Source: JAJTGZ01 sp964403525 (GTDB taxonomy: Bacteria; Planctomycetota; Phycisphaerae; Phycisphaerales; UBA1924). From it: a stretch of 64,000 nucleotides of DNA. Numbering within the stretch: position 1 is the first letter of the stretch; each line of letters opens with the position of its first letter. Below, piece by piece: positions 1 to 8,610 of this stretch. The stretch is taken from positions 1 through 64,000 of the forward strand of contig CAYOGE010000002.1 of NCBI GenBank assembly GCA_964403525.1, given 5' to 3'. The position numbers and the translations under genes were made by a program. Under the pieces are notes generated by a model that had not been told where the DNA came from, made no database searches, and worked only from the letters and a program-made list of their open reading frames with translations.

Positions 1-14
1 CTCGCGCAACCCGA

Positions 15-1343
15 TCATGCGCCGTACGCGCACGAGTTTTTTCGGGGTTCCGTATTATTCAAGTTCGGAGACTGCTCGGCACGAGGATCGGTCACTTTCG
101 CGTTGAGCTTCTTCGCCCAGGCCTCCTGCGTCATCACGCAGCGCATACCGACGTGCTGGAGGCCCGTGTCTGGCGAGCAGGACATCCGCGCGCTCGGGCG
201 ATAGCTGGCACAGTACGAGTCATTGCACAGAAACGAGCCGCCGCGAAGAACACGGCTCTCAGGAGAGCCCGGGTTTCGCGGGTCGTCGCTGCGGGTCGGG
301 CCGGCAGGGTTCGTGACGACGCGATCAACGCCCTTCTTTCCAGCCCGATCAAGCTCGAGCAACTGCTGTGCGTACGCGTCGGCCCGGTAAAGGTCGCTGC
401 ACCACTCCCATACGTTCCCCGCCATGTCGTAGAGGCCGTAGCCGTTCGGCGGAAAGCTCCTGACCGGCGCCGCACCCGGGAAACCGTCTCCGCCCGGCTT
501 CGCGGCCGCGTTCTCGTACGGAAAACGGCCCTGCCAGATGTTGCAGCGCCCAGCGTCGACCGGTTCATCGCCCCAGACGTTGATCTTGTGGTCAAGCCCG
601 CCGCGTGCGGCACACTCCCACTGAGCTTCCGTGGGGAGCGACTTGCCAGACCAGTTGCAGTATGCGATGGCATCCTCAAAGGCGATGTGAACAACCGGAT
701 AATTCGGCTTCCCCTCGATGCTGCTACCAGGCCCCTCAGGGTGGCGCCAGTCCGCGCCCGCAGTCCATGACCACCACTGTGCGGGCCCGCGCAGGTCCAC
801 CGGGTGATCCGGCGGCGCGAAAACAAGCGATCCCGCCTTGAGCGTTTCCGCTGGTGGCTTGGGCGTCCCAACGGGGAGTTGCTTCTTGAGCTCTTCCCAG
901 TCCACGTCGCGCTCCGCGACTGTCTTGTACGAAGTCGTCTTGACGAACAGGGCAAACTGTGCGTTGGTCAGTTCCGTCGCGTCCATCCAGAACCCGTCGA
1001 CGCGCACGCGATGGACTGGCGACTCGTCAGGACGGGCCAGCGGGTCGGTGCTGCCAACAGAAAACTCGCCGCCGGGCACCCACACCATGCCCTCGGGCCA
1101 CGGCTTGGCCGGCCAACCTTCTGTTCGAAGCCGCTCGTCCAAAGGTGGGGTCGGCCGAGCGGTAATGCCAGTCGGCGCGGGATCAGCCTTCTCGGCCACG
1201 ACGCAGCAGGCAAACGGTTCCGCTCGCAGCGCACGGCCACCCGCCCGCTGAGGCTGGGCCGCATCGACGGCGCTGCTCGCCGAAACCAAAGCCACGCTCG
1301 CTTGGAGCGTCGCAGCCAAAACCGCGCAGTGGGCTCGCATCAT
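15..1343 (-). CDS. Formylglycine-generating enzyme (SUMF1-type)
   Basis: Predicted copper-dependent oxidase that converts a Cys in sulfatases to formylglycine, activating them. The protein has a signal-peptide-like N-terminus, then the FGE fold from about residue 82 to the end. The C-terminal core has the GGSF-L-C-xxxx-C arrangement (C373 and C378 counted from this start) followed by YRPSAR and SPD...HVGMRC. These are the two copper-binding catalytic cysteines of true FGEs, which most other family members (EgtB, PvdO-like) lack. The start at 1343 was chosen because GGAG lies 5 nt upstream; an ATG directly after it (1340) is equally possible, and an upstream start at 1370 would put nine odd residues before the signal. 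No sulfatase gene lies in the window, so its substrates are elsewhere. Confidence 0.85.
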   Translation of the reverse strand: MMRAHCAVLAATLQASVALVSASSAVDAAQPQRAGGRALRAEPFACCVVAEKADPAPTGITARPTPPLDERLRTEGWPAKPWPEGMVWVPGGEFSVGSTDPLARPDESPVHRVRVDGFWMDATELTNAQFALFVKTTSYKTVAERDVDWEELKKQLPVGTPKPPAETLKAGSLVFAPPDHPVDLRGPAQWWSWTAGADWRHPEGPGSSIEGKPNYPVVHIAFEDAIAYCNWSGKSLPTEAQWECAARGGLDHKINVWGDEPVDAGRCNIWQGRFPYENAAAKPGGDGFPGAAPVRSFPPNGYGLYDMAGNVWEWCSDLYRADAYAQQLLELDRAGKKGVDRVVTNPAGPTRSDDPRNPGSPESRVLRGGSFLCNDSYCASYRPSARMSCSPDTGLQHVGMRCVMTQEAWAKKLNAKVTDPRAEQSPNLNNTEPRKNSCAYGA

Positions 1344-1401
1344 TGATTCTCCAGGCGCATCACTGGCCACGATGACGGCCGCCGAAGAAACCGTTTGACG
1401 G

Positions 1402-2274
1402 CTAGAAACGGATCGTCACCGCGAGGAACGGCCCGTGAAGCAGAAGGTCGTAGTTGAACAGGCTTGCCCCGCGGCCCTTCGTGTAGTCGGCGCTCATCGC
1501 CCGGTACCCCAGCTCGATGGAGACCATCTGGCTGACCCTGACATCGAGTTCACCCGATGCTGACCACGTCAAGTCTGACCCGCCCCCTCCTACATCTCCC
1601 CTGCCGGAGAGTGAGAGCGTGGAATTAAAGTCGAACCTCGCACGCCCCCCGACAAACCCGTCCACCCAGGCCGCGCTGTTGCTGGTGTTGAGACCACCGC
1701 CCGAGCCGGTAATCCTGGCGTCAACGTCATAGATCCTGATTCCCGCCAAGGGCTCAAGGCGCAGCCGCGGTGAACCTTGCTCCGTCGAAGGAGTTTCGAG
1801 AATCGAGTAAGCGGCCCCCAGCTCGTAGATCCCAAGCTTCAGCCGAGCGTCCTGATTGGCCAAAGCGCCTTGCCTCGCCGCGTCCAGGTCCAGGTAGATG
1901 CAGTCGCCAAAGAGGCTGAGTCGGTCGTGCGACAACTCCGCACGGACCATGGCAGCGAAGTTGATTGAACCGCTCGACGAATCGCCCGTTTCAAAGAACC
2001 CCGAATCGAGGTTGAGCGCGTTGCCGTTCACCGTAAGGTTTCCATTGACCGAAGGCACCCACAGGTAGGGGATCAGTGAGAAGTGCCATTCACTCGCCGG
2101 TTCAGCGGTCCCCGGCGCGTTCGTGTCGGCTGTCGGCTGAGGCCTGTCAATTGACGCGGGCGCGCCAAGGCTTGCAGACTGTGCATTGGCTGGTGTTGCG
2201 GAAAGGCACGCTACCTGCGCAGCAAGGGCAGCGGCAAAGAAGGTGCGTGCGAGAGGGGGGCGGCTGGTTGACAT
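1402..2274 (-). CDS. Predicted outer-membrane beta-barrel protein
   Basis: A 290-residue protein of unknown function. It opens with a signal peptide (hydrophobic stretch, cleavage near ANAQ, residues 29-32), followed by a Pro/Ala/Thr-rich linker. From about residue 62 it shows alternating polar and aromatic strands (FSLIPYLWVPSVNG and similar) and ends in a strand terminating with Phe (TIRF), the usual last residue of outer-membrane barrels. Its layout resembles small porin-like proteins of Gram-negative bacteria. It lies 58 bp upstream of the FGE gene on the same strand and could be co-transcribed with it. No substrate can be inferred. Confidence 0.65.
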   Translation of the reverse strand: MSTSRPPLARTFFAAALAAQVACLSATPANAQSASLGAPASIDRPQPTADTNAPGTAEPASEWHFSLIPYLWVPSVNGNLTVNGNALNLDSGFFETGDSSSGSINFAAMVRAELSHDRLSLFGDCIYLDLDAARQGALANQDARLKLGIYELGAAYSILETPSTEQGSPRLRLEPLAGIRIYDVDARITGSGGGLNTSNSAAWVDGFVGGRARFDFNSTLSLSGRGDVGGGGSDLTWSASGELDVRVSQMVSIELGYRAMSADYTKGRGASLFNYDLLLHGPFLAVTIRF

Positions 2275-2449
2275 GGAACAATGTCCCTTGAGTGTGACGA
2301 AGCACTTCCGATCGTTCAGAGCGGGCGCAGGGAATCCGCGCGGCCCGAGGGTACAGCCTGCAGCAGCGACTTTCTACACGGGCGATAGTTGCCGCTTGCC
2401 GAAGCCCATAGAGGACCCGACAGGCGACGGTTGACGTCATCCGCATGAA

Positions 2450-2483
2450 CAAACCCCCCGGGGGGAACACCCGGGGCTTTTCG
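2450..2483 (-). terminator. GC-rich hairpin terminator
   Basis: On the minus strand CCCCGGG and CCCGGGG pair around a short loop, with TTTGTT after the stem. The site lies about 45 bp past the stop codon of the sugar dehydrogenase gene. The plus-strand reading also ends in CTTTTCG, so the hairpin could act in both directions. Confidence 0.6.
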
Positions 2484-2526
2484 TTACCTAAGCCATCTCT
2501 CGCGACTCGCGACGACCGACCCGCGA

Positions 2527-3771
2527 CTACTTCACAGGCACCATCCGGCAGACCTGGTCGTCGTTGGCGGCGTCGCCGCCGCGGCTGCGCCCGTCCTTGT
2601 TGCTGGTGGTGAACCAGATCGAACCGTCGGGCGCCTGGGCCACAGCGCGGATGCGCCCCATGTCAGGCACCAGCCGGTCGATGCTGGCGACGCTCTTGCC
2701 ATCGGCCGACAGCTTCACCATGTAGACGCCCGGGATCGGGTCGCGCTGCAGACCGCCCAGCCCGCCGACCATGTAGTTGCCGACCCAGCCGGCGAACATC
2801 TTGTCGCTGCTGACAAACGCGCCGCCACTGGGAGCGATCGCGGGCGTCCACTGCTTGAGCGGGCTGACCATCCCCTCGTGCGTCGCGTCAGCGTAAATCT
2901 CCGGCCAGCCGTAGTTCTTCCCCTTCTCGATCAGGTTGAACTCGTCGGATGCAGACGCGCCCTTGCCGTTGTTCACCGGCTCACCGCTGGGGCCGTGCTC
3001 GGTCTCGTACATCAGCCCGGTCTTGGGGTGCCAGTCGAACCCCTGCGGGTTGCGGTTGCCGTAAGTCCAGATCTCCTCGCGCGTGCCGGGCTTCTTGTTG
3101 GTGCCGGCCCAGGGGTTGTCAGCGGGGATCGAGCCGTCGTCGTTGACGCGCAGGATCTTGCCGTTGAGCACATCCATCTGCTGGGCGAGTTCACGCTTGA
3201 AGTGCTCGCCGGTTGAGATATAGAGCTTGCCATCGGGCCCGAACTTGATGCCACAGCCCGCGTGGTTGCCGCCGGTCTCGATGCCGGTGATGATCTCTTT
3301 GTCCTTCGAAAGCGTCCCGTCCTTTTCGACGTAGCGAACAACGCGGATGTCGTTCTTCTCTTTGTCGCCGTAGGCGATGTAGACAAAGTGGTTGTCGGCG
3401 AAGGTGGGGTGCAGGCAGAGGCCCATGAGCCCCACCTCACCACCGGTGCGCACGTTCGACAGCGTCAGCGCCGGCTTCTGACCAAGCTTGCCATCCGCGG
3501 CGATGATGCGCACGCGACCCTTGCGCTCAGTCACAAAGCAACGGCCGTCCGGCGCGAACGCCATCGCCCAGGGCACATCCAGTTTCGTGGCGACCGGCTC
3601 AACGGCATACTTGGTGCCATCGGCCGCGGTGTAAACCTTCGCCTCACCGGTTGCGGCCTTGGGAGACTCAAGCTTCTCCATGCCCGGACGGGCAGAAGTC
3701 GGCTGGGCCAGGGTGGTGCCCGCGATCAGTGTGAGCGCGACGGCGGCTGCGGCGAAGCGGAGTGGGTTCAT
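2527..3771 (-). CDS. PQQ-dependent sugar dehydrogenase (glucose/sorbosone type)
   Basis: Predicted periplasmic soluble aldose dehydrogenase of the six-bladed beta-propeller family, which uses pyrroloquinoline quinone to oxidise sugars. The 414 residues start with a signal peptide (cleavage near TTLAQ). Family sequence marks follow: LDVPWAMAFAPDGR near residue 63, HPTFADNHFVYIAY in the middle, ETGGNHAGCGIKFGPDGKLY, then YGNRNPQGFDW and ETEHGPSGEP. Length and motif order match the YliI/Asd group. No PQQ synthesis gene is visible in the window, so the cofactor would come from elsewhere. A hairpin terminator follows the gene. Confidence 0.85.
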   Translation of the reverse strand: MNPLRFAAAAVALTLIAGTTLAQPTSARPGMEKLESPKAATGEAKVYTAADGTKYAVEPVATKLDVPWAMAFAPDGRCFVTERKGRVRIIAADGKLGQKPALTLSNVRTGGEVGLMGLCLHPTFADNHFVYIAYGDKEKNDIRVVRYVEKDGTLSKDKEIITGIETGGNHAGCGIKFGPDGKLYISTGEHFKRELAQQMDVLNGKILRVNDDGSIPADNPWAGTNKKPGTREEIWTYGNRNPQGFDWHPKTGLMYETEHGPSGEPVNNGKGASASDEFNLIEKGKNYGWPEIYADATHEGMVSPLKQWTPAIAPSGGAFVSSDKMFAGWVGNYMVGGLGGLQRDPIPGVYMVKLSADGKSVASIDRLVPDMGRIRAVAQAPDGSIWFTTSNKDGRSRGGDAANDDQVCRMVPVK

Positions 3772-3875
3772 GCCCCAAGTCTACGGCCGCGGAAGCGGAT
3801 GGATGCGGTTCCGGTGCCCCGGCCGAGGCCTGAGCGGTGGCCGGCGGCAAGCCCGAGCAACCGGGGGAGCCCCGC

Positions 3876-5429
3876 TCAGCCGTAAAGCTTCGCAAGATCA
3901 CGCCAGATCGTGGGATAGGTCTTCCGCACGCAGCCGGGGTCGCGGATGTAGACGTTGGGCCGCCGCAGCCCGATGAGGGCGAGCGACATCGCCATGCGGT
4001 GGTCGTCGTAGGTGTCAAACTCCAAGCGCGGGGCGGAGGGGGAACAGTCGACGCCGCCGGGGGGTGGGGTGATGCGGATGCCTTCGTCGGCGTGGCCGCG
4101 GTTGTCGGTGTAGGCGAACGGCTCAACCTTCACGCCGACCTTCGCAAGCTCGGTGACGAGCGCAGAGATGCGGTCGGTTTCCTTGACACGGAGCGTGCGA
4201 AGGCCACGAAGCTCCGTGCCTGAGGGTGCAAAGGCGTTGAGCACCGCCATCGTCATCGCGGTGTCGGGCATGTGCTCCATGTCGCTTGACATCGCAGCGA
4301 TCGGCCGGACACCCCGGACCGACACACCCTCGCCATCTCTGGTGAGCTCACCGCCCATGACCCCGCCACCACTGATCGCCTCGAGAAAGTCCGCATCGGA
4401 CTGAAGGCCCACTCGCCCGCTGGGCGAGATCCCCTTCATGCGGACGCAACTCCCCGTCACCACCAGTGCAGCCGCCGCGGGATAGGTGGCCGAAGAAGCG
4501 TCACCCTCGACGTCGTAGCGGAAGCCCTGCAGGCGGCTCTTCCGCACGGCCACATCGCCCGGTGGCGCCCCCTTCACGTCGATGCCGAGTTGCCGCATCA
4601 GCGCGATGGTCATGTGGATGTACGAAGCGCTTGTCACGTCCGGCTCGTTCCCCGGCTTGCCAAGCACTTCGCCTAGTTCCTCCGCGAACGCGTCGCCCAA
4701 CTCCGTACGCACAACCGAGAGAATGTCCGCGTTGGCCACAAAGCCAATCTCCAGCCCGTGCGGCAGGAAGGGTGCCAGCAGCAGCACGGCCGAAATGAAC
4801 TGGCTCGACTGCGTCGGCCCGAAGCACTGCCTCATGCCGCTGATCCACTCAAGGCTCATGCGCGGCACCCGCACAGGAGGGAATCCCTCTTCACCGGTGT
4901 ACGAAACGCGCGGCCCGCGCTCGGTCAGGTTGTTGAGCGCATCGACCAGCTCCCCGATCGGACGCTCGCGCATCCGCGCGTTGCCGTCGATGATGATCCC
5001 ACCACTCTCCTGCGGCTGCAGCACCGCCGCGGCGGTCAGAAACCGCGTCGCCGTCCCCGCGTTGTTCAGGTTCAGCGCCACCGTCTCGCCGGGCTTGATC
5101 TTCCACCGCCCCCCCACTCCCTTGACGCGGATCGTCGCGTTGCCGCACGACTCACCGTTGGGCTCGACTTCGGGCGTGACTTCAATCTCCGCCCCAAGTT
5201 GCCGCAGCGCCCGCACCATCACCTGCGCATCGTCGGCATCAGCGAGCGCACCCGTCAGCACGCTCTCGCCATCGGCGAGCGCCGCCAGCAGCAGGGCCCG
5301 ATTCGTCAGGCTCTTGCTCCCCGGCGGCCGGATCGTCACATCGAACGGCCTCGTCACCGGCGGCACGTGCACCAGCGGCGGCAGCTTGTCGACAGGCAGG
5401 TTCGCGATGTCCTTGACGGTGGGGATCAT
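3876..5429 (-). CDS. aroA: 3-phosphoshikimate 1-carboxyvinyltransferase (EPSP synthase)
   Basis: Catalyses the sixth shikimate-pathway step, joining PEP to shikimate-3-phosphate. The N-terminal substrate motif PGSKSLTNRALLLAALADG and the C-terminal YDDHRMAMSLALIGL are intact, as is NNAGTATRFL. The protein is 517 residues, longer than typical 430-450 residue enzymes, with extra sequence around VKGAPPGDVAVRKSRLQGF and near PNGESCGNATIRVKG. The start is set at ATG 5429 (MIPTVKDI). Extending to 5462 would add 11 residues read from the CACAGAG palindrome upstream, which is very unlikely to be native coding sequence. Confidence 0.92.
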   Translation of the reverse strand: MIPTVKDIANLPVDKLPPLVHVPPVTRPFDVTIRPPGSKSLTNRALLLAALADGESVLTGALADADDAQVMVRALRQLGAEIEVTPEVEPNGESCGNATIRVKGVGGRWKIKPGETVALNLNNAGTATRFLTAAAVLQPQESGGIIIDGNARMRERPIGELVDALNNLTERGPRVSYTGEEGFPPVRVPRMSLEWISGMRQCFGPTQSSQFISAVLLLAPFLPHGLEIGFVANADILSVVRTELGDAFAEELGEVLGKPGNEPDVTSASYIHMTIALMRQLGIDVKGAPPGDVAVRKSRLQGFRYDVEGDASSATYPAAAALVVTGSCVRMKGISPSGRVGLQSDADFLEAISGGGVMGGELTRDGEGVSVRGVRPIAAMSSDMEHMPDTAMTMAVLNAFAPSGTELRGLRTLRVKETDRISALVTELAKVGVKVEPFAYTDNRGHADEGIRITPPPGGVDCSPSAPRLEFDTYDDHRMAMSLALIGLRRPNVYIRDPGCVRKTYPTIWRDLAKLYG

Positions 5430-5437
5430 GGATGCAG

Positions 5438-5652
5438 GTTCACCACAGAGACTCAGAGGCACAGAGAAGAGAAAGGCAGTTTCAACACTGAGGTCACGGA
5501 GCTCACGGAGGAAGGCAAAGAACGTAGAGCATGCTCAAGGCGGTCGAATGGCTTGGCCCGCCTCAGTCTTCTCTGCCTTGCTCCGTGCCCTCCGTGTGCT
5601 CCGTGTTTCAATCTCTGTTCTCTTCTCTGTGTCTCGGAGTCTCTGTGGTCAC
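5438..5652. repeat. Nested intergenic palindrome of the CACAGAG type
   Basis: The outer arms read CACCACAGAGACTCAGAGGC (from 5441) and its near inverse ending GTCTCTGTGGT (to about 5650). The inner arms carry CACGGAG-rich sequence (5482-5515) answered by CTCCGTG-rich sequence (5576-5609). The element fills the aroA-groS gap, and its right arm carries the groS stop codon. A related palindrome lies at 37323-37431 and half of one at 34262-34312. The arms could fold into a long hairpin in RNA. Confidence 0.8.
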
Positions 5653-5972
5653 TCCGCCTTCCGGAACACCGCCACCACATCCTCAACCGGGATGACGAAG
5701 AGCCGGTTGTCACCCTCAAACTCCACCGGCACCGCGTGCTTGGGGTTGAAGAGCACCTTGTCGTACTGCTTGATCGGGTAGTCGGCATCCCGCTCGATCT
5801 TGGCGCTGATCGCCACCACCCGCCCCGTGATCGTGGGGATCTCGATCTTGTCGGGAAGGTGGATCCCCTGCTTGGTCTGCTTCTTGTCCTCGTCCTTGCG
5901 GATGAGCACCCGGTCGCCGATCGGCTCGACGACCTCCAGCTTGCTGCCCGACTTGCGCGTCTCCTCGGCCAT
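5649..5972 (-). CDS. groS: Co-chaperonin GroES (Cpn10)
   Basis: Small subunit that caps the GroEL chamber. The sequence has the family core VEPIGDRVLIRKDE, an expected mobile loop region (KKQTKQGIHLPDK), and PTITGRVVAISAK followed by the DKVLFNPKHAVPV strand. It is 107 residues, about ten longer than the usual 95-97, the extra length being a polar N-terminal tail (MAEETRKSGSK). No groEL gene adjoins it, so this is a solitary groS, and a bona fide groESL operon may exist elsewhere. The stop codon lies within the right arm of the CACAGAG palindrome. Confidence 0.9.
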   Translation of the reverse strand: MAEETRKSGSKLEVVEPIGDRVLIRKDEDKKQTKQGIHLPDKIEIPTITGRVVAISAKIERDADYPIKQYDKVLFNPKHAVPVEFEGDNRLFVIPVEDVVAVFRKAE

Positions 5973-6037
5973 GCGGCATCATAGTGGTCGCTGGCATGGG
6001 AGGGCACGCTCCCACCCTGTTACCTACGCTCGCACCG

Positions 6038-6592
6038 ATGCACCGCCCCGCCACCGAACACCTCACCAGCCTGATCCGCGAGGTCCCCGACTTCCCCAAG
6101 AAGGGCATCTCCTTCAAGGACTTCACCCCGCTGCTGCAGGACGCCGCGGCACTGGCGATGGCCGTCGAGCTGATGGCCAACCCCTTCCGCGCCAGCACCA
6201 CCAGCGCTCCCGGCACGGGCGTTGACATCGTCGTCGGGGCCGAGTCCCGCGGCTTCATCTTCGGCACAGCTCTGGCCCAGGCGCTCTCTGCAGGCTTTGT
6301 CCCCGTGCGCAAGCCCGGCAAGCTCCCCTACAAAACCCGCAGCATCTCCTACGCGCTGGAGTACGGCACCGACACCATCGAGATCCACGCCGACGCCATC
6401 CGGCCCGGCCAGCGCATCCTGCTCGTTGACGACCTGCTCGCCACCGGCGGCACGCTCGACGCGTGTGCCCAGCTCGTCACCGCGCTGGAGGGCACGATCG
6501 TCGGCCTCACCGTCCTGATCGAGCTGACCGCGCTCAGCGGCCGCGAACGCCTCAAGAAGTACGGCGATGTGCACAGCGTGCTGACGTGTTAG
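6038..6592 (+). CDS. apt: Adenine phosphoribosyltransferase
   Basis: Purine salvage enzyme that makes AMP from adenine and PRPP. The PRPP-binding motif ILLVDDLLATGGT lies about residues 127-139, and VVGAESRGFIFG and KLPYKT match the family. At 184 residues from ATG 6038 it is of normal length. An earlier ATG at 5984 would add 18 residues without family similarity. The gene diverges from groS, with starts 65 bp apart. The TAG stop falls within the left arm of a GGCATCAG-type inverted repeat. Confidence 0.92.
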   Translation: MHRPATEHLTSLIREVPDFPKKGISFKDFTPLLQDAAALAMAVELMANPFRASTTSAPGTGVDIVVGAESRGFIFGTALAQALSAGFVPVRKPGKLPYKTRSISYALEYGTDTIEIHADAIRPGQRILLVDDLLATGGTLDACAQLVTALEGTIVGLTVLIELTALSGRERLKKYGDVHSVLTC

Positions 6593-6694
6593 GCATCAGG
6601 AGTCAGCCATCGGACATCAGTTGAAGGCAAAGCACCGCCCGTTGCTTGCTTCCTGCCTTTCACCGGTCCCTGATTCCTGATGGCTGGTGCCTAG
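6589..6694. repeat. Imperfect inverted repeat, GGCATCAG type
   Basis: The left arm at 6589-6620 begins TTAGGCATCAGGAGTCAGCC; the right arm at 6670-6694 is its near inverse (ends GGCTGGTGCCTAG). The arms flank about 50 bp of unremarkable sequence. The position right after apt suggests it may fold at the 3' end of the apt transcript. Confidence 0.7.
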
Positions 6695-6702
6695 CCTTTC
6701 CC

Positions 6703-6987
6703 ATGCGCCGAGGCCAGACACGCCGCCCCATCGTCTTCGGGTTCACCAAGCAGGAACTGCTCGACGCCTGCGACCTCTCCGCCAAGTCATTCGACACGCT
6801 CCGCAAGGCCGCGCGCGTCAAGGGCCCAAGCCACGGCGGGCTCAACCACGTCTTCTCCGTCGAAGACCTGATCCAGCTCATCCACCGCGGCGAGAGCGGC
6901 AAGTTCACCATCCGCGGCGCCCCCGCCTCTAAGGCCTGGCGCATCCTCGCCAGCGAGAACGGCATCTTCGTCCCGCCGCGGCCATGA
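6703..6987 (+). CDS. Small protein of unknown function, possible HTH
   Basis: A 94-residue basic protein whose family I do not recognise. Residues 15-50 (TKQELLDACDLSAKSFDTLRKAARV then GLNHVFSVEDLIQLI) look like a helix-turn-helix of the MerR/excisionase kind, in which a helix pair reads DNA and a short wing follows. No effector domain is present. The start at 6703 avoids translating the inverted repeat at 6589-6694; an upstream ATG at 6646 would begin inside it. The stop overlaps the next gene's ATG (ATGA), so the two are probably translated together. Confidence 0.55.
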   Translation: MRRGQTRRPIVFGFTKQELLDACDLSAKSFDTLRKAARVKGPSHGGLNHVFSVEDLIQLIHRGESGKFTIRGAPASKAWRILASENGIFVPPRP

Positions 6988-7442
6988 GCCGCCTCCGGTC
7001 CGCACATCCGCGCATCCCGCCCACGACCGTGCGACTCTCACCCCAGAAACACGCCGCCATCGTCGCACGCATGCAGCGCATCGCCTGGCTGCTGGACGCA
7101 CGCTTCGCCCTCCCCTTCAGCGGCGGTAAAGCACGCTTCGGGCTCGACGCCGTCGTGGGCCTCATCCCCGTCGTGGGCGACGCGCTGATGATGCTCCTGT
7201 CGCTCTACATCGTGGTGCAGGCCTGGCGGCTCGGCACCGGGTGGCGCACGCTGCTGAAGATGATCGGCTGGATCATCGTCGACTTCGTCGTCGGCGAGGT
7301 CCCCGTCGCGGGCGACATCGCCGATGCGCTCCTCAAGGTCAACCTGCGCAACCTCCGCATGATCGGCATCGAGCCGCGCGGGCCGCAGGCCACCGAGCCA
7401 GCCCCCCCGCCCCCGCAGCGAGACTTCGTCAGCACGCAGTAG
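6984..7442 (+). CDS. DUF4112 membrane protein
   Basis: A 152-residue protein with the DUF4112 signature: WLLDARFALPF, then GLDAVVGLIPVVGDALMMLLSLYIV, and GWIIVDFVVGEVPVAGDIADALLKVN. The repeated G-hydrophobic-P-V-x-GD segments are characteristic of the family. Two hydrophobic helices (about residues 51-72 and 88-110) suggest a membrane protein; the molecular role of the family is not known. It overlaps the preceding small gene by 4 nt. The C-terminus is a short Pro-rich tail. Confidence 0.75.
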   Translation: MSRLRSAHPRIPPTTVRLSPQKHAAIVARMQRIAWLLDARFALPFSGGKARFGLDAVVGLIPVVGDALMMLLSLYIVVQAWRLGTGWRTLLKMIGWIIVDFVVGEVPVAGDIADALLKVNLRNLRMIGIEPRGPQATEPAPPPPQRDFVSTQ

Positions 7443-7472
7443 GGTCAGTCGCCCCGAAGCACGCCGGCCCGT

Positions 7473-8063
7473 TCATCGAGCGTCGCCGGGTTCGTTGACG
7501 TTTACCACTGACGCCACCGCAACCTGAACGAGCATCGTTCGCCCGTCTGGCACGCACGCGCCGAGCTTGTAGCGCCCCTCCGCGACACACGCGCCCATGT
7601 GCTGCACCACTCCGCCCGAGTACACCCCTGCGCACGGATGGGGCCGATCAGTCGCCGCGAGCACCGCCAGCCAGCCGCTGCCCCGTTCGGCAACGGCAAG
7701 GATGCGCCGCACGTCTCCCGGTGCGAAGCTCGGCATGTCACCCGCGAGCACAAAGACTGGGCCACGCCAGGCCTCAAGCGCCGAGAGAACGCCGCCCACC
7801 GGCCCGATGCCCGGATGCACATCATCGATCACACCGTCGGCCAGCGCGGCGATGCCCGGCTCGCAGTCGCCCACCAGTTTCACACGCGGGCCAAAGACCT
7901 CGCGCAGCGACTCGATCGGCCGCTGCACCAGCACACTCCCGGGCCCGCCCCACGGCTCCATCAGTTTGTCGCGCCCGAAGCGCCGGCTCTTGCCGCCCAC
8001 AAGCACGATCGGCTGCACACCCGCCAGAAAGCCGGGGGTTGGCCCGGGCCCATCAGCGCTCAT
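7473..8063 (-). CDS. mobA: Molybdenum cofactor guanylyltransferase
   Basis: Adds GMP to molybdopterin to give the guanine dinucleotide cofactor (bis-MGD) used by DMSO-reductase-family enzymes such as the NapA encoded at 16.6 kb. The nucleotidyltransferase loop LVGGKSRRFGRDKL at residues 21-34 is intact, as is VLAGDMPSF, which supplies the metal-binding Asp. The 196 residues match the family length. It is the last gene of the minus-strand moeA-moaC-mog-mobA run and overlaps mog by 11 nt. Confidence 0.88.
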   Translation of the reverse strand: MSADGPGPTPGFLAGVQPIVLVGGKSRRFGRDKLMEPWGGPGSVLVQRPIESLREVFGPRVKLVGDCEPGIAALADGVIDDVHPGIGPVGGVLSALEAWRGPVFVLAGDMPSFAPGDVRRILAVAERGSGWLAVLAATDRPHPCAGVYSGGVVQHMGACVAEGRYKLGACVPDGRTMLVQVAVASVVNVNEPGDAR

Positions 8064-8610
8064 GGCGGATCACCTTGCCGGTCACTTCTTTCGCCTCGAC
8101 ACGCCCATCATCCTGCACCTCGCCGCGCAGCGTCTCAACAGCGTGCGGCAGGATGTCCAGCAGCGCCTCGAGGTTTTCGCTCGAGCCTCGGACCGACCCG
8201 GGGAGCGTCAGGATCAGCGTGCGCCCGATCGTGCCCGCGACGCCGCGTGAGAGGAACGTGCGCGGCGTCTTGCTCAGGCATCGCAGCCGCGCAAGCTCCA
8301 TCAGTCCGCTGTGCTCGCGCTCGATGACCCGCTTGGCCGCCTCGGGCGTTACATCGCGCGGCGCAAGCCCCGTGCCGCCGGTGCTGAGCACCAGGTCGAT
8401 CCCGGCCTCGGGCCGGCTCCAGTCGACAAAGCACGCCGCGAGCACCTCCTGCTCGTCCGGAAGGCACCTGGTCGTGACGATCACCGCGTTCAGCTTCGAC
8501 TTCAGCATCTCGCACAGGCCCGGGCCGGAGGTGTCAACGGCCTCGCCGCGCGAGCACCGGTCGCTCACCGTGAGCACCGCAGCGCGGATCGGCCGCTCTG
8601 CGCCGCTCAC
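8053..8610 (-). CDS. mog: Molybdopterin adenylyltransferase, MogA/MoaB type
   Basis: Adenylylates molybdopterin before molybdenum insertion by MoeA. The sequence shows AAVLTVSDRCSRGEAVDTSGP at the start, LVLSTGGTGLAPRDVTPEA in the middle (the GGTG substrate loop) and TLILTLPGS near the end. The start is GTG 8610, whose bases overlap the moaC stop (AGTGA). Upstream reading frame to 8736 is only moaC in another frame. Whether it acts as MogA or MoaB cannot be told from sequence alone. Confidence 0.87.
   Translation of the reverse strand: MSGAERPIRAAVLTVSDRCSRGEAVDTSGPGLCEMLKSKLNAVIVTTRCLPDEQEVLAACFVDWSRPEAGIDLVLSTGGTGLAPRDVTPEAAKRVIEREHSGLMELARLRCLSKTPRTFLSRGVAGTIGRTLILTLPGSVRGSSENLEALLDILPHAVETLRGEVQDDGRVEAKEVTGKVIRHER

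Noticed and set aside
5429..5462. Upstream start of aroA
   Set aside because: The extra residues come from the CACAGAG palindrome and have no similarity to AroA proteins.
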